DNA of 13,071 nt. Source: Flavobacteriaceae bacterium UBA6231. Its GTDB lineage: Bacteria > Bacteroidota > Bacteroidia > Flavobacteriales > Flavobacteriaceae. Position 1 is the first letter of the stretch, and each line of letters begins with the position of its first letter. The position numbers were made by a program, and so were the translations under genes. Positions 7,462-13,071 of the stretch are shown here, piece by piece. The notes beneath the pieces were generated by a model, which saw only the letters and a program-made list of their open reading frames with translations, did not search any database and was not told where the DNA came from. The stretch covers positions 22,075 to 35,145 of the forward strand of contig DJWL01000074.1 in the NCBI GenBank assembly GCA_002441545.1, read 5' to 3'.

Positions 7462-8439
7462 TTATGGTAACCCATTAATTATGGTTGTAAGTTGTGCCTC
7501 AGTAGCAATAGCCGTTTCTCCTTCGGTGAAGGTGATAATGCCATTCTCTTCTATGGTCACGGCTTGTATGGCATATTTCCAGTTTCCATCTTCTTCGGTT
7601 GCAAAAATGGCATGGCATTCTAAACCAATCGGAATTTGTCCGTAGTGTTCACTAAACAATCCTGTTTGCTCATCATAAGTGTCTAATTTGGCTAAAGCGG
7701 TTTCTTCTCCATCATAAGACAAATATACAGCACTATTGGTGTTGTCATATCCTTCTGGCACAGCGGCAAGGATAGTTGTTTTTGGACGTGGATCACTATA
7801 AAACCTATCTACATTAGTCCATCCAAACGATTGGAAAAATCCGTAATATTGATTGCCTTCTGCAAATACACCACCTTCTTGGCCATTTGCTCCATCACGT
7901 TTATCTTCTTCCCATGCAAGGTCGCCGTTTTCATCAATAGCGCCGTTCCAAAGTATCATTTCATTGTCTGCACCGCCGGTTAAGTCAGTAGGAATTTGCA
8001 TTTGAAAACCACAAGAGGTTTCAAGAGCTTCGCCATCTTGTGTAGCCTCTACAAAAAATTCGCCCCCAGAGATTAACAAGGCTTTGTCTCCGTTTGGTAA
8101 AATACCCATGGTTGGTTTGTTGGTTGTAAGCATGGTGCCTTTGTTGAAAATTTCAACATATTCAACATCTACAGCACCTGTTACTGCGTTTCCATTTTTG
8201 GTTAAACAAGAACCGTTTATGGTTATTTGTACACCGTTTTCTGATGTAAAAGTTGCAGAACCATCTTCAGCATTAAACTGAAAGTTTTGTATTATGTTTT
8301 CTAAAGCTTGGTCTTTAATGGCATTAAATTCTTCTCCGGTTGCAGGAATAATTAAATTGTCGTTGTCGTTTTTTGTACAGCTTGTAAAAACAAGAGCCGA
8401 TACTAAAAGTGTTCCTAAAATGTGTTTTGTAATTTTCAT
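7462..8439 (-). CDS. exported lipoprotein, 325 aa, unknown function
   Basis: The N-terminus is a type II signal peptide: MKITKHILGTLLVSALVFTSC, with lipobox VFTSC and acylated Cys21. The acidic/Asn-rich TKNDNDN that follows resembles signals that favour surface export in Bacteroidota. The mature part is acidic and beta-rich. A stretch of about residues 60-150 (ENGVQITINGSCLTKNGN, AVDVEYVEIFNKGTML, TNKPTMGILPNGD) looks like a carboxypeptidase-regulatory-like beta-sandwich found in many Bacteroidota lipoproteins, but I cannot name the family with confidence. The C-terminal half (FGWTNVDRFYSDPRPKTTI onward) is of unknown type. No catalytic motif is visible. It has its own putative sigma promoter (site B, 31 nt from -10 box to ATG) and its own terminator, so it is probably monocistronic. 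Confidence 0.85.
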   Translation of the reverse strand: MKITKHILGTLLVSALVFTSCTKNDNDNLIIPATGEEFNAIKDQALENIIQNFQFNAEDGSATFTSENGVQITINGSCLTKNGNAVTGAVDVEYVEIFNKGTMLTTNKPTMGILPNGDKALLISGGEFFVEATQDGEALETSCGFQMQIPTDLTGGADNEMILWNGAIDENGDLAWEEDKRDGANGQEGGVFAEGNQYYGFFQSFGWTNVDRFYSDPRPKTTILAAVPEGYDNTNSAVYLSYDGEETALAKLDTYDEQTGLFSEHYGQIPIGLECHAIFATEEDGNWKYAIQAVTIEENGIITFTEGETAIATEAQLTTIINGLP

Positions 8440-8470
8440 GATAATTGGGTTTTTAAATTGTTATTCATTG

Positions 8471-8501
8471 TTATATAAATAGGGCAACTTTTTTGTTACC
8501 C
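8471..8501 (-). promoter_or_regulatory. putative ECF-sigma promoter, site B (325-aa lipoprotein)
   Basis: On the minus strand, GGGTAACAAA (8492-8501), 12 nt, then TTTATATAA (8471-8479), 31 nt before the ATG at 8439. Here the upstream box is also one arm of an inverted repeat, GGGTAAC/GTTGCCC. That repeat is shared with site C but absent from A and D. Confidence 0.65.
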
Positions 8502-8520
8502 TGTTTTGGTAATTATTTTT
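8473..8520. repeat. 48-bp direct repeat, copy 1 (partner 9142-9189)
   Basis: Bases 8473-8520 match 9142-9189 at 46 of 48 positions by my alignment, with no gaps (mismatches at 8480/9149 and 8490/9159). The repeat covers promoter B and runs back to 6 nt from the stop codon of the gene upstream on minus. It contains the GGGCAAC/GTTACCC inverted repeat. Confidence 0.85.
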
Positions 8521-8526
8521 GATTTT

Positions 8527-9114
8527 TTAATAAACTTGAAAGCCTAAAGCGATGTATGGTTGCCCAAAATCTGGGACTGGTCCGCCTGTACCATAGAAAT
8601 TAGAACTTAAAAATTCTATATTTCCTTGGGTTATTGGATAAGGAACATTAGCGTAGTTTGATTTTCTCAATATTCTACCAATTGTTTGGTTAAGCATCGT
8701 ATATCCTGGTAAAATGGTTCTTTTTACAATAATAATATCGCCAGAGTTAACTTGAACAGGCGTCGCTATAGATTGGTAATCTAAACCAGTTTGAGAAAAA
8801 GTATGTACACCACTGTATGATATACCTGTAGTTATGTTTGTTATTTCCATTGTATAACCACCAGTATAGGTGCTAGGGTTTTGGTAACCAATACTGCATA
8901 TTTCTCCTGCAGCATTAATTTTAACTGAATATTCATGGGTTTCTAAATCCATGGTTTCTATGTCATCATAGCCATTTGCAGATGAAAATGCATTTGTAAT
9001 AGCGGAAGATACATAAGTAGTATCGCAAACATTATTTGCAGGGTCATTGTCGTTGTCACAACTATTAATTAGTATGACAAAAAATGAAAATAAAAGTGTT
9101 CTAAAAGTTTTCAT
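8527..9114 (-). CDS. exported lipoprotein, 195 aa, unknown function
   Basis: I place the start at 9112-9114. The product then begins MKTFRTLLFSFFVILINSC, a type II signal peptide with lipobox LINSC and acylated Cys19, followed by DNDNDP. A longer frame starts at 9156, but that ATG lies between the two boxes of promoter C, and the extra 14 residues would spoil the signal peptide. The mature protein is rich in Thr, Tyr, Ser, Gly and Asn, with no charged active-site-like motif. It seems all-beta (GGYTMEITNITTGISYSGVH; GDIIIVKRTILPGY) and ends GFQVY. I do not recognise a family; a small surface or adhesion-type lipoprotein is a guess. Its promoter is site C, with 25 nt from the -10 box to the ATG. 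Confidence 0.82.
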   Translation of the reverse strand: MKTFRTLLFSFFVILINSCDNDNDPANNVCDTTYVSSAITNAFSSANGYDDIETMDLETHEYSVKINAAGEICSIGYQNPSTYTGGYTMEITNITTGISYSGVHTFSQTGLDYQSIATPVQVNSGDIIIVKRTILPGYTMLNQTIGRILRKSNYANVPYPITQGNIEFLSSNFYGTGGPVPDFGQPYIALGFQVY

Positions 9115-9139
9115 GGTGATTAATTTATATGTTATATTA

Positions 9140-9170
9140 TGATATAAACAGGGCAACTATTTTGTTACCC
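9140..9170 (-). promoter_or_regulatory. putative ECF-sigma promoter, site C (195-aa lipoprotein)
   Basis: On the minus strand, GGGTAACAAA (9161-9170), 12 nt, then TTTATATCA (9140-9148), 25 nt before the ATG at 9114. The upstream box sits in a 10-bp stem with one wobble (arms 9148-9157 and 9164-9173), so it might also fold in RNA from the gene upstream. Confidence 0.65.
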
Positions 9171-9189
9171 TGTTTTGGTAATTATTTTT
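9142..9189. repeat. 48-bp direct repeat, copy 2 (partner 8473-8520)
   Basis: The second copy of the repeat at 8473-8520. It ends exactly against the stop codon (9190-9192) of the small secreted-protein gene and covers promoter C. The position of both copies, between a stop codon and the next start, suggests duplication of a terminator/promoter spacer when the genes were assembled. Confidence 0.85.
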
Positions 9190-9633
9190 TTATTGTTGGG
9201 GTTGACTGATGATTATTTTTGATACAACAGCATCACCAGATGCTACCAAGGCAATCATTTTATTAGCGTAATCTTCAGAAGACGCATACCCTTTTGCAGA
9301 TCCAGTAGAAGTTTCAACTTCCCAGAAATAATTTCTTTTAGCATTGTTGTTAACGTCACTTTTTAATACGAAGTAACTTGTGATCTCTGTTCCTGTTACC
9401 ATTTCACCAGAACTTGATAAGGCTATCATTTGTTTGGCGTTTTCAAGTGAGAGCGATGTTCCAGAATACACGCTTTTGTTAGTTTCAACTTTCCAGTCAA
9501 ATACTTGGGCAATGTTGTTTCTTGTAATGGTTACAACTTCAGTGGAAGTGTTAAGGTCATTTTTTTCATTGGTAGCGTTTACATTCATAATTGATAACAC
9601 TACGGTTGCGATGATTAAAATTGATTGTCTCAT
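9190..9633 (-). CDS. small secreted protein with a duplicated ~40-aa domain
   Basis: The 147-aa product has a type I signal peptide (1-20, cleavage likely after MNVNA). The mature part carries two similar units. Residues 45-85 begin FDWKVETNKSVYSGTSLS and continue ENAKQMIALSSSGEMVTGTEI. Residues 102-142 begin YFWEVETSTGSAKGYASS and continue DYANKMIALVASGDAVVSKII. Shared positions are W-VET, S/A-rich turns, A-(K/N)-(Q/K)-MIAL, SG(E/D) and a final V. Each unit looks like strand-helix-strand. No Cys, catalytic motif or membrane segment is present, so a periplasmic or extracellular binding role is possible. I do not recognise the family. It lies divergent from the sigma gene with promoter site D upstream (62 nt from -10 box to ATG), and its stop abuts the 48-bp repeat. 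Confidence 0.82.
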   Translation of the reverse strand: MRQSILIIATVVLSIMNVNATNEKNDLNTSTEVVTITRNNIAQVFDWKVETNKSVYSGTSLSLENAKQMIALSSSGEMVTGTEITSYFVLKSDVNNNAKRNYFWEVETSTGSAKGYASSEDYANKMIALVASGDAVVSKIIISQPQQ

Positions 9634-9695
9634 GATTTCTAAATTTTTATGGATTAATTAATTTTTTTTAAATCAGCTTTTCTGCTGTGACACCT

Positions 9696-9726
9696 TTATA
9701 TCAACCACATTAAAAATTTGTTACCC
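9696..9726 (-). promoter_or_regulatory. putative ECF-sigma promoter, site D (small secreted protein)
   Basis: On the minus strand, GGGTAACAAA (9717-9726), 12 nt, then TTGATATAA (9696-9704), 62 nt before the ATG at 9633. It lies in the 139-bp divergent spacer shared with the sigma gene, about 46 bp upstream of the sigma start codon. Confidence 0.65.
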
Positions 9727-9772
9727 ATTTATTTCAAAGTTTTTTTACTTTAGTAGCAAATACAAGGGTTTA

Positions 9773-10354
9773 ATGAGTGAAAAAAAATTACACGAAGACC
9801 AAAAATATATTGACGGATTGCTGCAAAACAACTCCTTTATCATTCAAGCCATCTATGATAGATTTGTGCCCAAGGTTGTCAATTATATTAAGCAGAACAG
9901 CGGGAGTGTTGATGCTGCGCAAGACGTTATTCAAGACACATTAATGACTATATACAATCAAGCCAATCAAAACAAGTTACAGCTAACGTGCCCGTTTGAC
10001 GCTTACTTTTTTTTATTGTGCAAACGCAAATGGTTAAACCAATTGAAAAAATCTTCTAATAGGGAGGTAACAATTAATGAAGATGTTTTATCTAAAGATG
10101 ACAAAGCTCAAGAACTGGCTTTTGAGACATCTGTATTTGGCGAAAAAGAATCCCTGTTTGCAGAAATGTTTCAAAAATTGGGAACTGCTTGTAAAGAGTT
10201 GCTTCAAGCTACTTTTAAAATAAAATCCATGGAAGAAGTAGCAAACAGTTTAGGCGTGACATATGCTTATGCCAGAAAAAAGAAGTCACTCTGTATAGGC
10301 AAATTAACAGAGCTTATTAAAGCGTCACCAAAATTTAACCAACTTAATTCGTAA
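9773..10354 (+). CDS. ECF-type sigma-70 family RNA polymerase sigma factor
   Basis: The 193-aa protein has the two-domain layout of ECF sigma factors. Sigma-2 spans about 20-95: IQAIYDRFVPKVVNYI, the DAAQDVIQDTLMTIYNQ helix of region 2.2, then FDAYFFLLCKRKWLNQLKK. Sigma-4 spans about 125-185, with the helix-turn-helix MEEVANSLGVTYAYARKKKSL. Regions 1.1 and 3 are absent. It should direct core RNA polymerase to a small set of promoters; the four bipartite motifs next door are the obvious candidates. The next gene starts 5 nt after its stop and encodes a single-pass protein of anti-sigma type. The ATG at 9773 has a weak AAGGG 5 nt upstream. I see no copy of the bipartite motif in the + orientation before this gene, so autoregulation by that motif is not evident. 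Confidence 0.93.
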   Translation: MSEKKLHEDQKYIDGLLQNNSFIIQAIYDRFVPKVVNYIKQNSGSVDAAQDVIQDTLMTIYNQANQNKLQLTCPFDAYFFLLCKRKWLNQLKKSSNREVTINEDVLSKDDKAQELAFETSVFGEKESLFAEMFQKLGTACKELLQATFKIKSMEEVANSLGVTYAYARKKKSLCIGKLTELIKASPKFNQLNS

Positions 10355-10359
10355 TTGTT

Positions 10360-11100
10360 ATGGGAGAGCAAGATTACATATTATATGAAAAATATCTTTC
10401 TGGAGACATGCCCAAAGAAGAGATGATGTCATTTGAAGAACGATTGAAAACCGATTCAGACTTCAATAACGCCTTTCAACTATATAAAGAAACGTCTTCA
10501 TTTTTAAAACACACATTAGAAAAAGAAGATGAGAGAACGAAATTCAAGGAAAATCTTCAAAAAATCTCCAGGGCACATTTCAGCAAAGCATCGGATAACC
10601 AAGGAAAAAAAACAAAACCATTCAACCTTTACAAATATGCCGTAGCTGCCTGTGTGGTTTTACTTTTTGGCCTTTTTATGTTCAATCAGTTTTCTACCCC
10701 AACGTATAGTGATTATTCAAACTATGGCACCATAAGTTTAACGGTAAGAGGAGAAAATGATGCGCTTTTACAAACGGCAGAAACCGCTTTTAACAAGAAA
10801 GATTTTGCTAAAGCCGATAAAGCTTTTAAAAGCCTGATAGTTTTAGATGAGAACAATGCAGAGTTAAAATTATACAGAGCTATTGCGAATATAGAATTAA
10901 ATAATTTTGAAACAGCCGATACGCTATTGGATAGTTTGCAAAAAGGAAATTCAGTTTACAAATATAAAGCAACATGGTACTTGGCGTTAAGTAAATTAAA
11001 ACAACATGAAACTGAAGAATGCTCTGCCATTTTAAAAACCATACCAAAAGATGTCGAGGAGTATAAAGTAGCCCAAAAACTTATAAAAAAGCTAGATTAA
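10360..11100 (+). CDS. single-pass membrane protein with C-terminal TPR domain, putative anti-sigma factor
   Basis: A 246-aa protein. The N-terminal part (1-88) is polar and helical; the first 40 residues (YILYEKYLSGDMPKEEMMSF, EERLKTDSDF) resemble the cytoplasmic start of Bacteroidota anti-sigma-like proteins. A basic stretch (KKTKPFNLYK) precedes one transmembrane helix (about 91-109). The positive-inside rule gives N-in/C-out, so the C-terminal part (133-240) lies in the periplasm. It looks like TPR repeats: ALLQTAETAFNKKDFAKADKAF, AELKLYRAIANIELNNFETADTLL, and a third at about 200-235. No zinc-binding HxxxCxxC motif is seen, so it is not a ZAS-type anti-sigma. The 5-nt gap to the sigma gene, the topology and the N-terminal pattern support an anti-sigma or sensor role; this is inference. 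A terminator follows. Confidence 0.8.
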   Translation: MGEQDYILYEKYLSGDMPKEEMMSFEERLKTDSDFNNAFQLYKETSSFLKHTLEKEDERTKFKENLQKISRAHFSKASDNQGKKTKPFNLYKYAVAACVVLLFGLFMFNQFSTPTYSDYSNYGTISLTVRGENDALLQTAETAFNKKDFAKADKAFKSLIVLDENNAELKLYRAIANIELNNFETADTLLDSLQKGNSVYKYKATWYLALSKLKQHETEECSAILKTIPKDVEEYKVAQKLIKKLD

Positions 11101-11128
11101 TCTTTGTAACAATAAAAATACAACGGAT

Positions 11129-11157
11129 AAAGTCGTCTATTTAATGGCGACTTTTTT
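11129..11157 (+). terminator. intrinsic terminator of the sigma/anti-sigma operon
   Basis: AAAGTCGTC (11129-11137) pairs with GGCGACTTT (11146-11154), 9 bp with one G-T, around an 8-nt loop. Six T follow (11152-11157). It lies only 11 nt before the tatD start codon. Confidence 0.85.
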
Positions 11158-11168
11158 AATTTTACGAG

Positions 11169-11936
11169 ATGATTATTACAGACACCCATACCCATTTGTA
11201 TAGCGAAGCCTTTGATGAAGACAGACATGATGTGATCAATCGAGCCATAGCAGCAGGCATATCCCGATTTTTTATACCAGCCATTGATTCAACCTACACA
11301 GAATCCATGCTGAAATTAGAAAGCGACTATCCTGAAAACATGTTTTTAATGGCGGGTTTGCATCCAACGCATGTTAAGGAGAATTATAAAGCAGAATTAC
11401 AACATGTTGAAACCATGCTGGCCCAAAGATCGTTTTATGCAGTTGGTGAAATAGGAATTGATTTATATTGGGATACAAGCACACTCACCATCCAGCAAGA
11501 AGCTTTTAAGCATCAAATAAAATTAGCAAAGCAATATAAGTTGCCAATCGTTATTCATTGCAGAGAATCTTTTGACGAAATTTTTGAGATTCTTGAACAA
11601 GAAAAAGGAGATGATTTATTTGGAATTTTTCATTGTTTTTCTGGCGATATAAAACAGGCGCATCAAGTTATATCATATAATATGAAATTAGGTATTGGTG
11701 GAGTTGCCACATTTAAGAACGGAAAAATTGATCAGTTTTTAAACCAGATAGATTTAAAGCATATTGTTTTAGAAACAGATTCACCGTATTTAGCACCAGC
11801 ACCTTATAGGGGAAAGCGAAATGAAAGTGCCTATATAACTAAAGTGTTAGAAAAATTAGCTGAAATTTATAATGTTACTGAAGAACATATTGCATCAGTA
11901 ACAACACAAAACTCAAAAGAGATCTTCAATATATAA
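11169..11936 (+). CDS. tatD: TatD family metal-dependent hydrolase (DNase)
   Basis: The 255-aa length is normal for the family. The TIM-barrel metal ligands are all visible: DTHTHL (H7, H9), GLHPTH (H65), AVGEIGID (E94), PIVIHCRES (H130), IFHCFSGD (H155) and LETDSPYLAP (D204), followed by the family signature PYRGKRNES. TatD proteins are cytoplasmic magnesium-dependent 3'-5' exonucleases linked to DNA repair and D-aminoacyl or nucleic-acid quality control; despite the name they are not needed for Tat export. The ATG at 11169 is fixed by the DTHTHL motif, which must lie at the N-terminus. It is followed 2 nt later by ansA, so the two are probably co-transcribed. With the preceding terminator ending 11 nt upstream, its own promoter must overlap the hairpin, or the transcript has almost no leader. 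Confidence 0.95.
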   Translation: MIITDTHTHLYSEAFDEDRHDVINRAIAAGISRFFIPAIDSTYTESMLKLESDYPENMFLMAGLHPTHVKENYKAELQHVETMLAQRSFYAVGEIGIDLYWDTSTLTIQQEAFKHQIKLAKQYKLPIVIHCRESFDEIFEILEQEKGDDLFGIFHCFSGDIKQAHQVISYNMKLGIGGVATFKNGKIDQFLNQIDLKHIVLETDSPYLAPAPYRGKRNESAYITKVLEKLAEIYNVTEEHIASVTTQNSKEIFNI

Positions 11937-11938
11937 AT

Positions 11939-12970
11939 ATGAATAAATCAAGACCAAACATACTCCTTATATATACCGGTGGCACCATAGGTATGGTAAA
12001 AGACCCAAAAACTGGGGTATTACGCGCATTTGATTTTAAAAATCTTTTAAAAAGAATACCAGAAATACAGCTGTTAGATTGTAAAATTGATACAATTTCT
12101 TTTAAAACCCCAATTGATTCAAGTAATATGAATCCTAAGTACTGGGTACAAATAGCAGAAATTATTGAATCTAATTATGAAAAATTCGATGGCTTTGTTG
12201 TATTGCATGGAAGTGATACCATGAGTTATACGGCATCTGCTTTAAGCTTTATGTTAGAGAATTTAGCTAAACCTGTAGTTTTTACTGGTTCTCAGTTACC
12301 AATTGGAGACTTACGTACCGATGCAAAGGAAAATTTAATAACCTCAATTCAAGTTGCCTCATTACAACATTTAAACAAACCAATTATTAAAGAGGTTAGT
12401 TTGTATTTTGAATATAAATTATACAGAGCCAACAGAACAACCAAGATTAATGCAGAACACTTTGAAGCATTTGCTTCTTTAAATTACCCAGATTTAGCTG
12501 AATCAGGTGTTCATTTAAAAGTTAATCATGATTATTTATTTAAGCCAAATTTAAAGAAGAAGCTTATAGTTCATAAACATTTAGATACAAATATTGCCCT
12601 TGTGAAATTATTTCCAGGGATTTCTGAAATTTTATTAAAAAGTATATTTAACACTCCAAAATTAAAAGGCATAATTTTAGAAACCTATGGTGCTGGAAAC
12701 TGTACTACAGAAAAATGGTTTATAAATTTACTTGAAGAAACAATTAAAAAGGGCATACATATTATAAATATAACCCAATGTTCTGGTGGAAGTGTTATAA
12801 TGGGACATTATGAAACAAGTGAAAATCTAGTAAAAATAGGGGTTATTTCAGGGAAAGACATTACAACTGAGGCTGCTACAAGTAAATTAATGTACTTATT
12901 AGGACATAATATTTCATCTAAATTGTTCAAAACCATGTATGAAGCATCTTTACGAGGAGAAATGACTTAA
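11939..12970 (+). CDS. ansA: type I (cytoplasmic) L-asparaginase
   Basis: The 343-aa protein matches the AnsA type in length and has no signal peptide. It hydrolyses L-asparagine to aspartate and ammonia. Active-site segments: LLIYTGGTIGMV with the nucleophile T13; VLHGSDTMSYTASALSFML (S92-D93), where the family usually has Thr-Asp; VVFTGSQLPIGDLRTDAKEN; and YRANRTTK with K169 as the likely catalytic lysine. The Thr-to-Ser change at the second catalytic hydroxyl is conservative and should allow activity. The C-terminal part (LETYGAGNCTTEKWF, ITQCSGGSVIMGHYETS) is the family's second domain. It starts 2 nt after the tatD stop, so it probably depends on the tatD transcript. A tRNA-Ser gene follows. 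Confidence 0.94.
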   Translation: MNKSRPNILLIYTGGTIGMVKDPKTGVLRAFDFKNLLKRIPEIQLLDCKIDTISFKTPIDSSNMNPKYWVQIAEIIESNYEKFDGFVVLHGSDTMSYTASALSFMLENLAKPVVFTGSQLPIGDLRTDAKENLITSIQVASLQHLNKPIIKEVSLYFEYKLYRANRTTKINAEHFEAFASLNYPDLAESGVHLKVNHDYLFKPNLKKKLIVHKHLDTNIALVKLFPGISEILLKSIFNTPKLKGIILETYGAGNCTTEKWFINLLEETIKKGIHIINITQCSGGSVIMGHYETSENLVKIGVISGKDITTEAATSKLMYLLGHNISSKLFKTMYEASLRGEMT

Positions 12971-12978
12971 AATTAACG

Positions 12979-13008
12979 GTTAAAGTTTTATCATTTAACA
13001 ATTTTTTT
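12979..13008 (+). terminator. weak candidate terminator after ansA
   Basis: GTTAAA (12979-12984) and TTTAAC (12994-12999) form a 6-bp AT-rich stem with a 9-nt loop, followed by AA and seven T. The stem is weak, but position and U-tract suit the end of the tatD-ansA unit before the tRNA gene. Confidence 0.4.
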
Positions 13009-13046
13009 GTTATTTGAGCCCTTGTAATTAAAGCTATTTGAAATAC

Positions 13047-13071
13047 AGAGAGGTGGCCGAGTGGTCGAAGG
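13047..13071 (+). tRNA. tRNA-Ser, 5' end only
   Basis: The last 25 bases read as the 5' end of a class II serine tRNA: a seven-base acceptor arm (AGAGAGG), U8, then the characteristic D-arm GGCCGAGTGGTCGAAGG. The anticodon lies beyond the window, so the isoacceptor cannot be told. The first acceptor base is A if the usual seven-base arm is assumed; the 3' arm would be needed to confirm it. Confidence 0.85.

Noticed and set aside
9380..9405. GTTACC inside the small secreted-protein gene as another motif copy
   Set aside because: No downstream box at the 12-nt spacing, and it lies in coding sequence.
9717..9753. A + strand TTG...TAnnTTTG promoter for the sigma gene
   Set aside because: TTG (9718-9720) and TACTTTAG (9746-9753) are 25 nt apart, longer than the usual spacing, and the TTG is part of site D on the other strand; not strong enough to list.
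10360..11100. Zinc-binding (ZAS) anti-sigma factor
   Set aside because: No HxxxCxxC motif; the only cysteines lie in or after the membrane helix. The anti-sigma role rests on topology and gene order alone.
11106..11130. GTAACAAT on the + strand after the anti-sigma gene as a fifth copy of the bipartite motif
   Set aside because: The position where TTKATATAA should fall does not match; only the upstream box is similar.
1160..13071. CRISPR array, insertion sequence, integrase or phage genes
   Set aside because: No regularly spaced repeats, transposase or integrase motifs, or target-site duplications were seen. The only direct repeat is the 48-bp pair, and the tRNA-Ser at the edge has no visible attachment-site partner in the window.

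Overview
The window looks like chromosomal DNA of a member of the Bacteroidota, most likely Flavobacteriaceae. It is AT-rich. Start codons rarely have a clear Shine-Dalgarno sequence. Lipoproteins carry the lipobox followed by acidic/Asn residues. The core genes at both edges (odhB; tatD-ansA followed by tRNA-Ser) read as flavobacterial. Family names come from motif recognition by eye; no database search was possible.

Layout. Bases 1-1142 (+) hold the 3' part of odhB (2-oxoglutarate dehydrogenase E2), closed by a bidirectional terminator at 1160-1198. Bases 1199-1473 hold a 33-codon minus-strand membrane microprotein gene (1214-1315), an inverted repeat, a 15-bp palindrome and the terminator of the next operon. 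Bases 1474-7117 are a compact minus-strand operon, in transcription order: a PKD/beta-barrel surface protein; an exported, membrane-anchored TPR-CHAT (caspase-like) protein; a retropepsin-like aspartic protease whose start overlaps the CHAT gene by 17 nt; and a NarL/LuxR response regulator. The gap 7118-7461 holds a possible housekeeping promoter, a 29-codon membrane microprotein gene with its own promoter, and a terminator. Bases 7462-9633 carry three minus-strand genes for exported proteins: two lipoproteins and a small secreted protein with a duplicated domain. Divergent from these, on +, are an ECF-type sigma factor (9773-10354) and a single-pass protein with a C-terminal TPR domain that looks like its anti-sigma factor (10360-11100), ended by a terminator. 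Then come tatD, ansA and the start of a tRNA-Ser gene at the right edge.

How the parts may work together. The main observation is a bipartite minus-strand motif, GGGTAACAAA, exactly 12 nt, then TTKATATAA. It occurs four times, with identical spacing, 18-62 nt upstream of all three exported-protein genes and of the 29-codon microprotein, next to a sigma factor. I infer that these are promoters of the local sigma factor and that the region is a self-contained sigma regulon. Read-through from the microprotein promoter could also reach the CHAT operon. The CHAT peptidase domain and the C-terminal TPR domain of the putative anti-sigma are both predicted to be periplasmic, so proteolytic release of the sigma factor is a testable idea. 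It recalls, without proven homology, the TPR-CHAT peptidase Csx29 of type III-E CRISPR systems, which cleaves a protein that restrains a sigma factor. No CRISPR array, IS element or transposase was seen.
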